DNA from: Arthrobacter sp. StoSoilB5
GTDB lineage: Bacteria; Actinomycetota; Actinomycetes; Actinomycetales; Micrococcaceae
Direction of reading: 5' to 3'
Assembly: GCF_019977235.1 (NCBI RefSeq)
Contig: NZ_AP024646.1
Coordinates: 1,550,001-1,614,000 of the forward strand
DNA length: 64,000 nt
Shown: piece by piece, positions 38,552-47,466 of the stretch
Layout: every line of letters starts with the position of its first letter
Position numbering within the stretch: the stretch's first letter is position 1
Program-made: the position numbers and the translations under genes
Notes under the pieces: generated by a model
Databases searched by the model: none
Told to the model about the DNA's origin: nothing
The model's input: only the letters and a program-made list of their open reading frames with translations

Positions 38552-39745
38552 ATGTACTCAGCCATCAAAGACCAACTCCAAGGCGAACTCGACGAGATCC
38601 GCCGCGCCGGACTCTTCAAGACCGAACGGCACATCGATTCCCCCCAGGCAAGCCACATCGCCGCAGGCCAGCTCGGGCAGCCAGCCAGCACCGTCCTGAA
38701 CTTCTGCGCCAACAACTACCTGGGCCTGGCCGACCACCCGGACATCATCGCCGCGGCCAAATCCGCCATGGACGAGCGTGGCTTCGGCATGGCTTCGGTA
38801 CGGTTCATTTGCGGCACCCAGGACCTCCACTTGGAGCTTGAATCCCGCGTTTCGAAGTTCCTCGGCACCGAGGACACCATCCTGTTCTCCAGCTGCTTCG
38901 ACGCCAACGGTGGCGTGTTCGAGTCCCTGTTCGGCCCCGAAGACGCCATCATCTCGGACTCCCTCAACCACGCCTCCATCATCGACGGCATCCGCCTCAG
39001 CAAGGCCAAGCGCTTCCGCTACGCAAACCAGGACATGGCCGATCTCGAAGCCAAGCTCGTTGAGGCCGAGGGTTCGCGCCGCAAAATCATCGTCACCGAC
39101 GGCGTGTTCTCCATGGATGGCTACCTTGCGCCCCTTGAAGCCATTTGCGACCTCGCCGAAAAGCACGACGCCCTGGTGATGGTGGACGACTCCCACGCCG
39201 TCGGATTCATGGGCCCCACCGGTGCTGGTACTCCGGAGCACGCAGGCGTTTCGGACCGCGTGGACATCTACACAGGCACCTTCGGCAAAGCCTTGGGCGG
39301 TGCCTCGGGCGGCTACGTTTCCGGCCGCGGCGAAATCGTTGCCATGCTGCGCCAGAAGGCGCGCCCCTACCTGTTCTCCAACTCCCTCGCCCCGGCCATT
39401 GTTGCCGCCACCATCAAGGCGATCGAACTGGTCCAGGAGTCCGGTGAACTCCGGACCCGCCTGTTCGAGAACGCCGCACTGTTCCGCCGCCGCATGAGCG
39501 AGGAAGGCTTCGAACTGCTCGACGGCGAACACGCCATCATTCCCGTCATGTTCGGGGATGCCGTGGTAGCCGCAAAGGTGGCCGACGAGATGCTGGGCAA
39601 CGGCGTTTTCGTCACGGCCTTCAGCTACCCCGTGGTGCCCAAGGGCGCAGCCCGGATCCGGGTCCAGCTCTCGGCCGCACACAGCGCGGACGACGTCGAA
39701 GCTTGCGTTCAGGCGTTCGTCAAGAGTCGCGCCGCGATCGCCTAA
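38552..39745 (+). CDS. kbl: Glycine C-acetyltransferase (2-amino-3-ketobutyrate CoA ligase)
   Basis: 397 residues, alpha-oxoamine synthase family, PLP-dependent. Cleaves 2-amino-3-ketobutyrate with CoA to glycine and acetyl-CoA. The motifs [35 protein letters not shown] and the PLP-lysine segment [13 protein letters not shown] are present. TTAGGAG precedes ATG. Second gene of the threonine-degradation pair. Confidence 0.97.
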   Translation: MYSAIKDQLQGELDEIRRAGLFKTERHIDSPQASHIAAGQLGQPASTVLNFCANNYLGLADHPDIIAAAKSAMDERGFGMASVRFICGTQDLHLELESRVSKFLGTEDTILFSSCFDANGGVFESLFGPEDAIISDSLNHASIIDGIRLSKAKRFRYANQDMADLEAKLVEAEGSRRKIIVTDGVFSMDGYLAPLEAICDLAEKHDALVMVDDSHAVGFMGPTGAGTPEHAGVSDRVDIYTGTFGKALGGASGGYVSGRGEIVAMLRQKARPYLFSNSLAPAIVAATIKAIELVQESGELRTRLFENAALFRRRMSEEGFELLDGEHAIIPVMFGDAVVAAKVADEMLGNGVFVTAFSYPVVPKGAARIRVQLSAAHSADDVEACVQAFVKSRAAIA

Positions 39746-39753
39746 GCACAAAC

Positions 39754-39951
39754 CCTCCTCACGTCCAACCGCTTTTGACCGGATCCTCCCTCACATCCAA
39801 CCGCTTTTGACCGGATCCTCTCTCACTTTCCTGACGAAAGGGAGAGAGGATCCGGTTTTTGGTGGTGGTGATGTGAGAGAGGATCCGGTTTTGGTGGTGG
39901 TGATATGAGAGAGGATCCGGTTTTGGGGGTGGTGATGTGAGAGAGGATCCG
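39754..39951. repeat. Inverted array of 32-bp repeats around a central hairpin
   Basis: Two complete ~32-base units (39754 and 39785) run one way; three to four units (about 39843, 39874, 39906, 39938) run the other way. Every unit has the core ACCGGATCC or GGATCCGG next to a CTCTC/GAGAG tract. The array centre (about 39811-39860) folds into a long hairpin with arms ACCGGATCCTCTCTC and GAGAGAGGATCCGGT. The internal GGTGGTGG part differs between the two arms. No coding capacity is evident. It may act partly as the terminator of kbl, but its repetition suggests a mobile or recombination-derived element. Confidence 0.85.
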
Positions 39952-39988
39952 GCTGTCCCTGGCCCTTACCGTCTGAAAGGATGGAGCC

Positions 39989-41086
39989 ATGGCTTCGAAC
40001 TATGACGTGGTAATCGTTGGCGGCGGCATCGCAGGGCTGTCCTTGGCCGCGGCTCTCGCGGGGAAGTGCACCGTGGCACTGGTGGAGGCCGAGCAATCCT
40101 TGGCCTTCCACACTTCATCGAGGTCGGCCCGTCAGCTGATCCCCAGCTACGGTCCGCCAGTGGTGCAGGAGCTGACTCTCCGGACGCTCGAGATGATGAA
40201 GGAGCGCGACACCGAACTCCCGGAGCCTGTCCTGACTCCCCGTGGCTTCATGCTTGTGGGCGACGAGGAAACGGTGCGCGCTGAGGCCAGTGGCAACATG
40301 CACACCATCACGCATGCCGAGGCACTCCGGCTGTGCCCGGTGCTCAAGCCGGACTCGTTCACGGCTGCAGGATTGGACAACGGTTCTTATGGCTGCAATG
40401 CGCCGTTATTGCTGGAAGACCACCGGAAGAGGGCCGAAGCCGCAGGGGTGGACATCATCACCGGCGCCCGGGTTCACTCGGCACAGCGGCTCGGAAGCGG
40501 CTGGCAGGTGGGGGCCGGCACCGAAGGGTTCCAGTCCGGCGTCGTGGTTAACGCGGCAGGTGCGTGGGCTGACGAATTGGCCGTCATCAGCGGTGTGGAG
40601 AAGCTGGGACTGCAGCCGTTCCGCCGGACTGCGGCGATCGTCAACGTGGATACTCCGCTGACTCCGGAGACGCCGATGGTCGCTGCTGCCGATGACACGT
40701 TCTACTTCCGCGCCGAGGGCAACCAGGTGCTGATCTCGCCGTCGGAGACCGTACCGAGTGGTGCCGAGGACGCTAAACCGTATGCCGGTGATGTGGACAA
40801 GCTGATCGGCAAGCTCAACTCGGTAACGACCCTGGGCATCCGCTCAGTAGACCGTGCCTGGACAGGGTTGCGGACCGAGGCCGCCGACGGAGTTCCGGTG
40901 GTCGGTTTCGACGCTGAAGCGCCCGGATTCTTCTGGCTGGCGGGTCAGGGCGGCTACGGTTTCCAGACGTCATCTGCCATCGCGGAGCTGGCTGCCGCGC
41001 TCATCCTGGGGACCGGCAGTCCCGACAGTCCGGAATCCCGGACAGCGGAACAGCTCGCAGCCGTTCGCTGGTCCATCCGCCGCTGA
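39989..41086 (+). CDS. FAD-dependent oxidoreductase of the DAO (D-amino acid/glycine oxidase) family
   Basis: 365 residues. FAD-binding Rossmann motif VVIVGGGIAGLSLAAAL at the N-terminus, SRSARQLIPSYG near residue 45, and a C-terminal FAD contact FFWLAGQGGYGFQTS. Members oxidise amino acids, sarcosine or related amines. GAAAGGATGGAG precedes ATG 39989. It lies 11 bases before hutI and after tdh-kbl, so an amine or amino-acid substrate is plausible, but none can be named. Confidence 0.88.
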   Translation: MASNYDVVIVGGGIAGLSLAAALAGKCTVALVEAEQSLAFHTSSRSARQLIPSYGPPVVQELTLRTLEMMKERDTELPEPVLTPRGFMLVGDEETVRAEASGNMHTITHAEALRLCPVLKPDSFTAAGLDNGSYGCNAPLLLEDHRKRAEAAGVDIITGARVHSAQRLGSGWQVGAGTEGFQSGVVVNAAGAWADELAVISGVEKLGLQPFRRTAAIVNVDTPLTPETPMVAAADDTFYFRAEGNQVLISPSETVPSGAEDAKPYAGDVDKLIGKLNSVTTLGIRSVDRAWTGLRTEAADGVPVVGFDAEAPGFFWLAGQGGYGFQTSSAIAELAAALILGTGSPDSPESRTAEQLAAVRWSIRR

Positions 41087-41097
41087 ACAATAGGTTC

Positions 41098-42336
41098 ATG
41101 AGCGGAATCAGCAGTCCAGGACAAAAAAGCACACTGATCGCCAACATCGGCGAACTCATGACCCAGGACCTGGAGCATCGTGTCCTGAAGGATGCCGCGA
41201 TCGTGTTCGAAGGCGAGCGCATTTCCTGGATTGGGTCCAGCAAAGACGCCCCGGCGGCTGATACCACCATCGATGCCGAGGGCCGTGCCGTCCTGCCCGG
41301 TTGGGTCGATTCGCACTCCCACCTGGTCTTCGCCGGCGACCGCACCGCCGAGTTTGAGGCCCGCATGGCCGGGCAGAACTACAGCGCCGGGGGGATTGCC
41401 GTCACCACGGGAGCCACGCGCAGCGTCAGCGACGACCAGCTCGCCCGCCTGGTGCAGGACCGGGTGGAGGAAGCTGTCTCGCAGGGCACCACCTACCTCG
41501 AAAGCAAGACCGGTTATGGCCTGGACGTGGACAACGAAGCCCGCAGCGCCCGCATCGCCGCGGCACTGGTGGACGAAGTCACCTACCTCGGCGCCCACTT
41601 GGTCCCGGCAGGTTCGGACCCGGAGGAATATACGGACCTGGTCTGCGGTCCCATGCTCGACGCCGTTCTGCCGTATGTCCGCTGGGCGGACGTGTTCTGC
41701 GAGCGCGGCGCGTTCACGGAGGACCAGTCGCGGCGGGTCCTGAAGGCTGCGCGCGACGCCGGTCTGGGACTTCGTGTGCACGGCAACCAGTTGGGGGAGG
41801 GGCCGGGAGTGGCGCTGGCCGTGGAGTTCGGGGCGGCAAGCGTTGACCATGTGAACTACCTTTCGGACAGCGACATCCAGGCACTCGCGGGGACGTGGAC
41901 CGGCTGGGACGCCGCTACGGGTTCCGGCACGCGTGGAACGGTGGCTACGTGCCTGCCCGCTTGTGATCTGTCCACGCGTCAGCCGTTGGCGCCCGGCCGT
42001 GCGTTGATCGACGCCGGTGTGCAGGTCGCTTTGGCCGCCAACTGCAATCCGGGGACCTCTTATACGAGTTCCATTGCTTTTTGCGTCACCACTGCCGTGC
42101 TGCAGATGCACCTCAGCGTCCACGAAGCCGTCCGGGCGGCGACGTACGGCGGCGCGTTGGCGTTGGGCCGGGAGTCGGGGAACGACGTCGACGGCGAACG
42201 AGCGGTGGGTTCGCTCGCCGTCGGACATCGCGCGGACCTTCATATGCTGAAGGCGCCGTCGGCCACGCACTTGGCGTACCGTCCGGGCATTCCGCTGACT
42301 CATTCGGTGTGGCGGGCAGGCGTTCGCGCCGTCTAG
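41098..42336 (+). CDS. hutI: Imidazolonepropionase
   Basis: 412 residues, amidohydrolase fold. Hydrolyses imidazolone-5-propionate to formiminoglutamate in histidine degradation. The metal motif is in DSHSHLVFAGDR and the family segment is FEARMAGQNYSAGGIAVT; later metal and substrate residues are in ESKTGYGLD, VHGNQLGEG and DHVNYLSD. No hutU, hutH or hutG is in the window, so the pathway is split. Its TAG overlaps the stop of the convergent GH101 gene. Confidence 0.94.
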   Translation: MSGISSPGQKSTLIANIGELMTQDLEHRVLKDAAIVFEGERISWIGSSKDAPAADTTIDAEGRAVLPGWVDSHSHLVFAGDRTAEFEARMAGQNYSAGGIAVTTGATRSVSDDQLARLVQDRVEEAVSQGTTYLESKTGYGLDVDNEARSARIAAALVDEVTYLGAHLVPAGSDPEEYTDLVCGPMLDAVLPYVRWADVFCERGAFTEDQSRRVLKAARDAGLGLRVHGNQLGEGPGVALAVEFGAASVDHVNYLSDSDIQALAGTWTGWDAATGSGTRGTVATCLPACDLSTRQPLAPGRALIDAGVQVALAANCNPGTSYTSSIAFCVTTAVLQMHLSVHEAVRAATYGGALALGRESGNDVDGERAVGSLAVGHRADLHMLKAPSATHLAYRPGIPLTHSVWRAGVRAV

Positions 42337-45300
42337 GAGCAGGTGAACTTCGCGTCGGCCCAGTCGGCGTGGTCGTTGCCGTTGGAGTCGCCGGCGTCGT
42401 TGGCCACGAGGTCCACGTATTGTGCACCGGTGACGTCAACAGTGAGTGGCAGGGGTGCGCTGCTGGCACCCAACACCGGAGTGGTCACACGCGTGGTGCC
42501 GTCCGTGACCACTGAGAACTTCACACTGCCACGGGTCGCTTGCGCGTCGTCGATGCCCACGGTCGCGGTGAACGCCGTGCAGTACCCGCCCAGGTAGTAG
42601 CGGATGGTGCTGTTGGCGTGGGCTCCCAGGCCCTTCGCGTAGACGGTGCCGTTCAGTGTGATGGGCTTGCCGTCGCCGGAGCCCTGCTCACCGTTGGATT
42701 GGTCCCTTTCCACCGGGCCCCAACCGTTGCTTGCGCTGACCCATGGGTGGTCGCTCGCGAAGACGGTGGCTTGCGGAGGCTTGGGCAGGGTGCGGACGGT
42801 GGCCGTGGTGCTGATGGTGCGGCTGCCTGCTGGCTCGTTGCTTGAAGAAGTAGTGGTGTACCGGGCAGTCGCCTTGATGGCGTAGTCTCCGTCTGCGCTG
42901 GCCGGTGCGGTGATCTTCCAGGTGGTGGCCAAGCGGCCACCTTCCGGCAGCGTTGCTGCTGTGGCGGGCGTGGATGGTGTGGCCGTCCAGCCTTCCGGCA
43001 GTTCGAGTTCAACGGCAAGTGCGTTGATGGTGGCAGGCTCGTCGGAGACGAATGTGGTGACGAAGTCCTGTGCCTTGCCCTGCTGGATCACGTCGCCCTG
43101 CAGGGCGGCGCTGAGCTGGGCGCAGGCGGGGACGGCTTCAGAAGCGCCGAGGTCTTCCACCAGGAGGTTGTCCAGGGTGAAGTCCGAGCCGTTGGAGCTA
43201 CCGGTGCGCTGCAGGCCGACGAAGTAGTCGCCGCAGAAGCCGGTATCGAGGATCTGCTCGAAGCGGCTGGTGGAGGTTTTCGCGTCGATCGCCTTGCTGC
43301 CTGTTACTGCCGGGCCGGCCTGCGAGTCGTAGCCGGAAACCCAGGCGTACTGACCTGCCTTGGAGTTCTGGTAGTCGAAGGAGACCTTGTACTTGTGGCC
43401 TGCCTTGAAGGGAACTGTTGCCTCGGTGGTGCGGTACACCAGGCCCGGTCCGCCGTTGGGTGCCCGGTTCTCGTCATGGGCGATCAGCGACCAGTTGCCG
43501 TCCAGCACTTCGTCGATCACATTGGTGTGCCAGCCCTTTTGGGTGAATGGTTCGCGGCGTTCGGTGATGTGCGTGCGTGGGTCCGTGGAGCCGCCCGCAT
43601 TTCCCTTCACGAACGGTCCCCAGCCTTGGTCGACGTTTTCGAAGTCTTCGCTGAGCACGCCGGTGGTGGCCACGCGGGCGGTTTTCACCGACCGGAAGTC
43701 GTCGACGCGGACTGTGGCGTCGCCGTCGTTCGTTGTGATGCTGACAGTGGCCTTCGTGTCGTCGGCCGGTACGTCCACCAGGACCCGGACACGCTGGAAG
43801 GCTGTGCCGTGCTTTTCATCGCCCGCCACGTAGTTCTCGGCGTTGGACGAATCGATGGTGGCGGTTTCGGTCTTGCCGTTGATCTCCACGGACAGCGTGG
43901 TGGGCCGTTTCTTGCCGGGCTGGATTTCCAGCCACGCGCCCACCGAATGCGTTCCGGCGTCGAGCTTTACTTCCTGGCTGATCGACGACGGCGAGGCGCC
44001 CATCTCGGCGAAGCGGCGGCCCTTGTCGTCGCGGACTTGGGTGACGGTTCCCGTCGGGGTCCACGGTGCCAGGTCCGGGCCGTTGAAGCCGGGGTCGGTG
44101 AAAGCGGTGCCTTCGCCGAACTTGGCACTGGCGGGCAGGGCGGCCTTGTTGTTGGCAGGGGCAAGAACGTAGGGCTGCTTCGCGTCTGCGGTGACCGTGA
44201 CCTGGCCATTGACTACGGGAACGTCGGCCACCTTGACCCGTCCGTTGTCCGTGAGCTTGAACAGCTCGAGTGAGCCGGCTGTCGCGAATTCCTGGGTGAG
44301 GGTCCAGATGCTGGAGCCTCCTGCGGGGTTGTAGTGGTAGAGCTTGTCTGCCTTGCCGTTCTCCTTGGATGACCACGGGAGCAGGTACGTTCCGCCTTGG
44401 AGCACCGATGTCCCGCCCACTGTGATGTTGCGCTCGGGGGCAGTGTTTCCGGTGACGGCCACGCCATCGGCGAGGTCGATTCGTTCAGGGGTCCACTTGG
44501 TGATCTGGTGGTGCTGCAGGAATTTCGCCGGCAGGTTCGCTGTCCAGACGTTCTCGCTGAAGGCATTGAAGTCGTTCTGGCCGGTCCAGCCTTCAAACTC
44601 CACAATGTGGCTCACACCGAGTTTGGGGTCTGGATTCCAGACGTCTGATTCTGTGTTGTTGATGAAGCGCAGGATCTGGGAGTTAATGCCCTTGTTGGTG
44701 GAACCCCCGTATTTTTCGTCGTTGGCCCAGTGGGACCACGTGTTGTTCCGGGATAGGTGGTCTGCCCATTCGGAGCCAACCCGGAAGCCATTCTTGACCA
44801 GTTCCTGCTGCAGGCGTTCCGCGAGCCAGCCGAACTCGTAATAGACGTCAACGTAGACGAAGTCCAGGTTCTTGTCCGTTGCTTCGCGGAGTTCCTTGAT
44901 GCGCTGCGCGAGCTTCCCGGAGTTGATGTCCTGGCGTTGGTTGATGTAGTAGGACTGGTCCAGCCAGTTCCAACCAAGGCCCTTGTCCGCCCGCAACAGG
45001 TCTTCGCTGAAGGACTTGGCCTCGGGATAGATTTCTGTCGCGTTGATGTGGACGCCGAAGCTGGCGTTCCAGTCCTTGCCCTCCTTGACGAGTTTGTTCA
45101 GGTCTTCGAGCCCGCCGGCGCGGGTGTTGAAGTTGTTGCCGTAATCGGTGTTCGCGGAGTCGTGTCCTTCGCTGGTGTAGCCCTTGAGCATGGCCACCTG
45201 GCCCAGTCCGTCGGTTGCCAGGGCGATGCGTTTGACGTCGTCCAAGGTGCGCAGGAACGGGTGGGTTGCTTGCGATGCGAAGTTGAACGGGATGTGCGTG

Positions 45301-46265
45301 ATGACGTTGTCCGGCGTCTGTTCGCCTTTGTTGGGGCTGACCTGGATGGACCTCATGGCGATGGCGGCGTCCTGCCAGTCCACACCGCCATCGGCGTTGG
45401 CATCAGCGGTGATAGCGACTCGTGTCCACGGGAGTTCCTCGGTGGTTTGCGAGCCGTCGGCGCGGTAAAGCCACTGGTCGCTTGCTACCCCCATCGAGAC
45501 GCCGCCAGCACCATCGCTGACTGCCTGGCGCCAGAAGCGGCCACGGTCCTTGGAGCCCGGGCCGGAGGAAGTGTCATAGAGGGCATTGGATTCCAGTGCG
45601 GCGCCCAGGGAGGCAGTGTTGGCCAGTGCGTAGGCCGAGCTCTTGGCTGTGGCATCGAGCGGCGTGGTGGCAGTAATCGGCGTGAACTGGTCGCCGGTGA
45701 CGCTTCTGTCCACGGAGAGATTGGCGGTGGAGACCTGCGCCCCGGGCTGGGTGGAGGCCACGGACACCAGGTTCAGCCGGGGGAGCTGGAGTGTCTTGAC
45801 CCGGAAACCCTCAGAGTCCTTGATCTCTGTGACGTTGAAGGAGACAACGTTCTTCTTGACGGACAGCCGGGCTTTGAGGACGGTGCTGCCGAATGCGGGG
45901 ACGGTCAGGACGTAGTCCATGGTGCTGTCGTCTGTTTTCGTGGACGTAGCCGTGACGTCGTATTCCACAGCGTTGATGGTGACGGTGGAGAGCAGGGCCG
46001 TGGTGCCGTCGATCCGGGCGTTCGTGGCCCGGTCCGAATAGCTGAGGACCTGCGGGAACGTGGTGGACACCGCAACACTGAGTTGTCCAGAGGTGAGGGT
46101 CGCGGTCCCGGCGGGTGCCACGGTTTCCCCTGATTCTCTGGAAACCACGGCAACGGCCGGTTGGATGGCCAGTAAACCTAATGAGGATGAGGCGACCACG
46201 CAGGCCAGGCTCAACGAGGCCAAGCGCCTTGCGACTGGGGGATGCGGGGATGACAAGCCGGGCAT
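42333..46265 (-). CDS. Secreted GH101 endo-alpha-N-acetylgalactosaminidase
   Basis: 1310 residues. It releases Gal-beta-1,3-GalNAc (core 1) from Ser/Thr of mucin-type glycoproteins outside the cell. Parts: signal peptide (about 1-39, AVA cleavage), N-terminal beta-sandwich, TIM barrel with nucleophile candidate Asp473 in FVYVDVYY and acid/base candidate Glu499 in RVGSEWADH, galactose-binding-like beta domains (about 720-1060), a NEW3-type domain (about 1070-1160) and a C-terminal NPCBM carbohydrate-binding domain (about 1168-1310). No LPxTG anchor is seen, so it is probably released. AAGGAG precedes ATG. It is divergent from sugar-phosphate genes that can process galactosamine, which fits its activity. 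Confidence 0.93.
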   Translation of the reverse strand: MPGLSSPHPPVARRLASLSLACVVASSSLGLLAIQPAVAVVSRESGETVAPAGTATLTSGQLSVAVSTTFPQVLSYSDRATNARIDGTTALLSTVTINAVEYDVTATSTKTDDSTMDYVLTVPAFGSTVLKARLSVKKNVVSFNVTEIKDSEGFRVKTLQLPRLNLVSVASTQPGAQVSTANLSVDRSVTGDQFTPITATTPLDATAKSSAYALANTASLGAALESNALYDTSSGPGSKDRGRFWRQAVSDGAGGVSMGVASDQWLYRADGSQTTEELPWTRVAITADANADGGVDWQDAAIAMRSIQVSPNKGEQTPDNVITHIPFNFASQATHPFLRTLDDVKRIALATDGLGQVAMLKGYTSEGHDSANTDYGNNFNTRAGGLEDLNKLVKEGKDWNASFGVHINATEIYPEAKSFSEDLLRADKGLGWNWLDQSYYINQRQDINSGKLAQRIKELREATDKNLDFVYVDVYYEFGWLAERLQQELVKNGFRVGSEWADHLSRNNTWSHWANDEKYGGSTNKGINSQILRFINNTESDVWNPDPKLGVSHIVEFEGWTGQNDFNAFSENVWTANLPAKFLQHHQITKWTPERIDLADGVAVTGNTAPERNITVGGTSVLQGGTYLLPWSSKENGKADKLYHYNPAGGSSIWTLTQEFATAGSLELFKLTDNGRVKVADVPVVNGQVTVTADAKQPYVLAPANNKAALPASAKFGEGTAFTDPGFNGPDLAPWTPTGTVTQVRDDKGRRFAEMGASPSSISQEVKLDAGTHSVGAWLEIQPGKKRPTTLSVEINGKTETATIDSSNAENYVAGDEKHGTAFQRVRVLVDVPADDTKATVSITTNDGDATVRVDDFRSVKTARVATTGVLSEDFENVDQGWGPFVKGNAGGSTDPRTHITERREPFTQKGWHTNVIDEVLDGNWSLIAHDENRAPNGGPGLVYRTTEATVPFKAGHKYKVSFDYQNSKAGQYAWVSGYDSQAGPAVTGSKAIDAKTSTSRFEQILDTGFCGDYFVGLQRTGSSNGSDFTLDNLLVEDLGASEAVPACAQLSAALQGDVIQQGKAQDFVTTFVSDEPATINALAVELELPEGWTATPSTPATAATLPEGGRLATTWKITAPASADGDYAIKATARYTTTSSSNEPAGSRTISTTATVRTLPKPPQATVFASDHPWVSASNGWGPVERDQSNGEQGSGDGKPITLNGTVYAKGLGAHANSTIRYYLGGYCTAFTATVGIDDAQATRGSVKFSVVTDGTTRVTTPVLGASSAPLPLTVDVTGAQYVDLVANDAGDSNGNDHADWADAKFTCS

Positions 46266-46279
46266 AATGCTCCTTCTTG

Positions 46280-46298
46280 ATTATTCCGGGTGAATAAT
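46280..46298. promoter_or_regulatory. Inverted repeat in the GH101 5' untranslated region
   Basis: ATTATTC and GAATAAT flank a CGGGT spacer, directly upstream of the AAGGAG Shine-Dalgarno of the GH101 gene. An A/T-rich dyad in this GC-rich DNA is a likely operator. Confidence 0.5.
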
Positions 46299-46473
46299 AA
46301 TCATGTTCTTGCGGACCCGTCTAAGACTGCTGCATGGAACAGAAGTTGACAAGACTTCACGGGATATTTACTAAATCGCACAACTTGACACAGATACTCG
46401 GTCAAATGACGGAAGTGAAAGCCTGGGGGCGCAACGGGCGGATCCACTCCAGTAGATGATCCTTGTGAGATCG

Positions 46474-46500
46474 AAACTGATCGTTTAGTGTTTCTATAGA
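46474..46500 (+). promoter_or_regulatory. Candidate operator/-10 region of the galactosamine operon
   Basis: AAACTGATCGTTT (46474-46486) is an AAAC/GTTT dyad followed by TATAGA (46495-46500), a good -10 hexamer, 39 bases before the AgaS-like start. DeoR-family sites are often A/T-rich repeats near the -10, so the DeoR regulator at the end of the operon may bind here. Confidence 0.45.
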
Positions 46501-46539
46501 TCAGAAAACGTCATTGGCTGAGCAGGAGCGAAACACACG

Positions 46540-47457
46540 ATGAGCGAGAACACACTGGGCGCCTTCATGGAGGAAGAGCTGGTTTCACAGCCCGAGGTCT
46601 GGCAGCGTGCCATCGAGCAGGCCGGTGCCGAGACGTTGCTTCCCGCTGACGGTAAGCGCATTGCCGTCATTGGCTGCGGCACTTCCTGGTTCATGGCACA
46701 GAGCTACGCAGCCGCCCGCGAATCCGCGGGCAAAGGCGTGACGGATGCCTTTGCGGCGTCGGAGGCGTTCCTGAACAGCAACAGTGCGGATCGCCAGTAC
46801 GACGCCGTTGTGGCTATCACGCGGTCCGGCACCACCACCGAGGTGCTGGAGATCCTGGCCGAGCTGAAGGGCATCGTCCCCACCGTTGCGATCATTGGCG
46901 ATACGTCGTCGCCAATCGTGGACCTGGCCGACGCCGTGATCGGTCTCCCATACGCAGATGAACGTTCCGTCGTGCAGACCCGCTTCGCAACTACGGCCTT
47001 GGTGTACTTACTCTCCAGCCTTGGGATTGGCCTCAAGCAGGCTATCGAAGACGCCAAGGACGCAGTGACGGGCCCCGTTGCGCAGGAACTCCTGGACGCC
47101 GAACAGTTCACGTTCCTTGGGACCGGCTGGACTGTAGGCCTGGCGCACGAGGCTGGCTTGAAGATGCGCGAAGCCGTCCAAGGGTGGACCGAATCCTACC
47201 CCGCGATGGAATACCGGCACGGTCCGATCTCCATCGCGGCGCCCGGACGCGTGACCTGGTTGTTCGGCGCGCAGCCTGAAGGCCTGGACAAGGATATGGC
47301 CGCCACGGGGGCGCTGTACATCCACACGGACAAGCACCCTCTTGCTGAACTGGCACGCGTCCACAAGGTGACCTTGGAACGTGCCCGTGTCCGCGGCCTC
47401 AATCCGGACTTGCCCCGGAACCTGACGCGTTCCGTCATTCTCGACGCCTCCGCCTAG
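46540..47457 (+). CDS. SIS domain sugar-phosphate isomerase/deaminase (AgaS-like)
   Basis: 305 residues with two SIS domains: IGCGTSWFMAQSYAAAR and TRSGTTTEVLE in the first, LGTGWTVGLAHEAGLKMRE in the second with EYRHGP near the active site. It corresponds to the isomerase half of GlmS without the glutaminase, as in AgaS, which turns galactosamine-6-phosphate into tagatose-6-phosphate plus ammonia. First gene of the operon with ROK kinase, PfkB kinase, aldolase and DeoR genes, which supports AgaS over a glucosamine role. Confidence 0.88.
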   Translation: MSENTLGAFMEEELVSQPEVWQRAIEQAGAETLLPADGKRIAVIGCGTSWFMAQSYAAARESAGKGVTDAFAASEAFLNSNSADRQYDAVVAITRSGTTTEVLEILAELKGIVPTVAIIGDTSSPIVDLADAVIGLPYADERSVVQTRFATTALVYLLSSLGIGLKQAIEDAKDAVTGPVAQELLDAEQFTFLGTGWTVGLAHEAGLKMREAVQGWTESYPAMEYRHGPISIAAPGRVTWLFGAQPEGLDKDMAATGALYIHTDKHPLAELARVHKVTLERARVRGLNPDLPRNLTRSVILDASA

Positions 47458-47466
47458 GCGCCCATC

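Noticed and set aside
38558..39751. Nearly full-length open frame antisense to kbl, and similar antisense frames over the large ATPase and gatB genes
   Set aside because: These mirror GC-rich codons of real genes; the protein sequences are low-complexity Val/Gly/Asp/Glu strings without motifs or ribosome-binding sites.
39754..39951. CRISPR-like array
   Set aside because: Units abut each other with no unique spacers, occur in both orientations and have no cas genes nearby.
44757..46133. Long open frame on the plus strand opposite the GH101 gene
   Set aside because: It is antisense to a gene with clear catalytic motifs, has no recognisable domain, and is explained by high GC codon structure.
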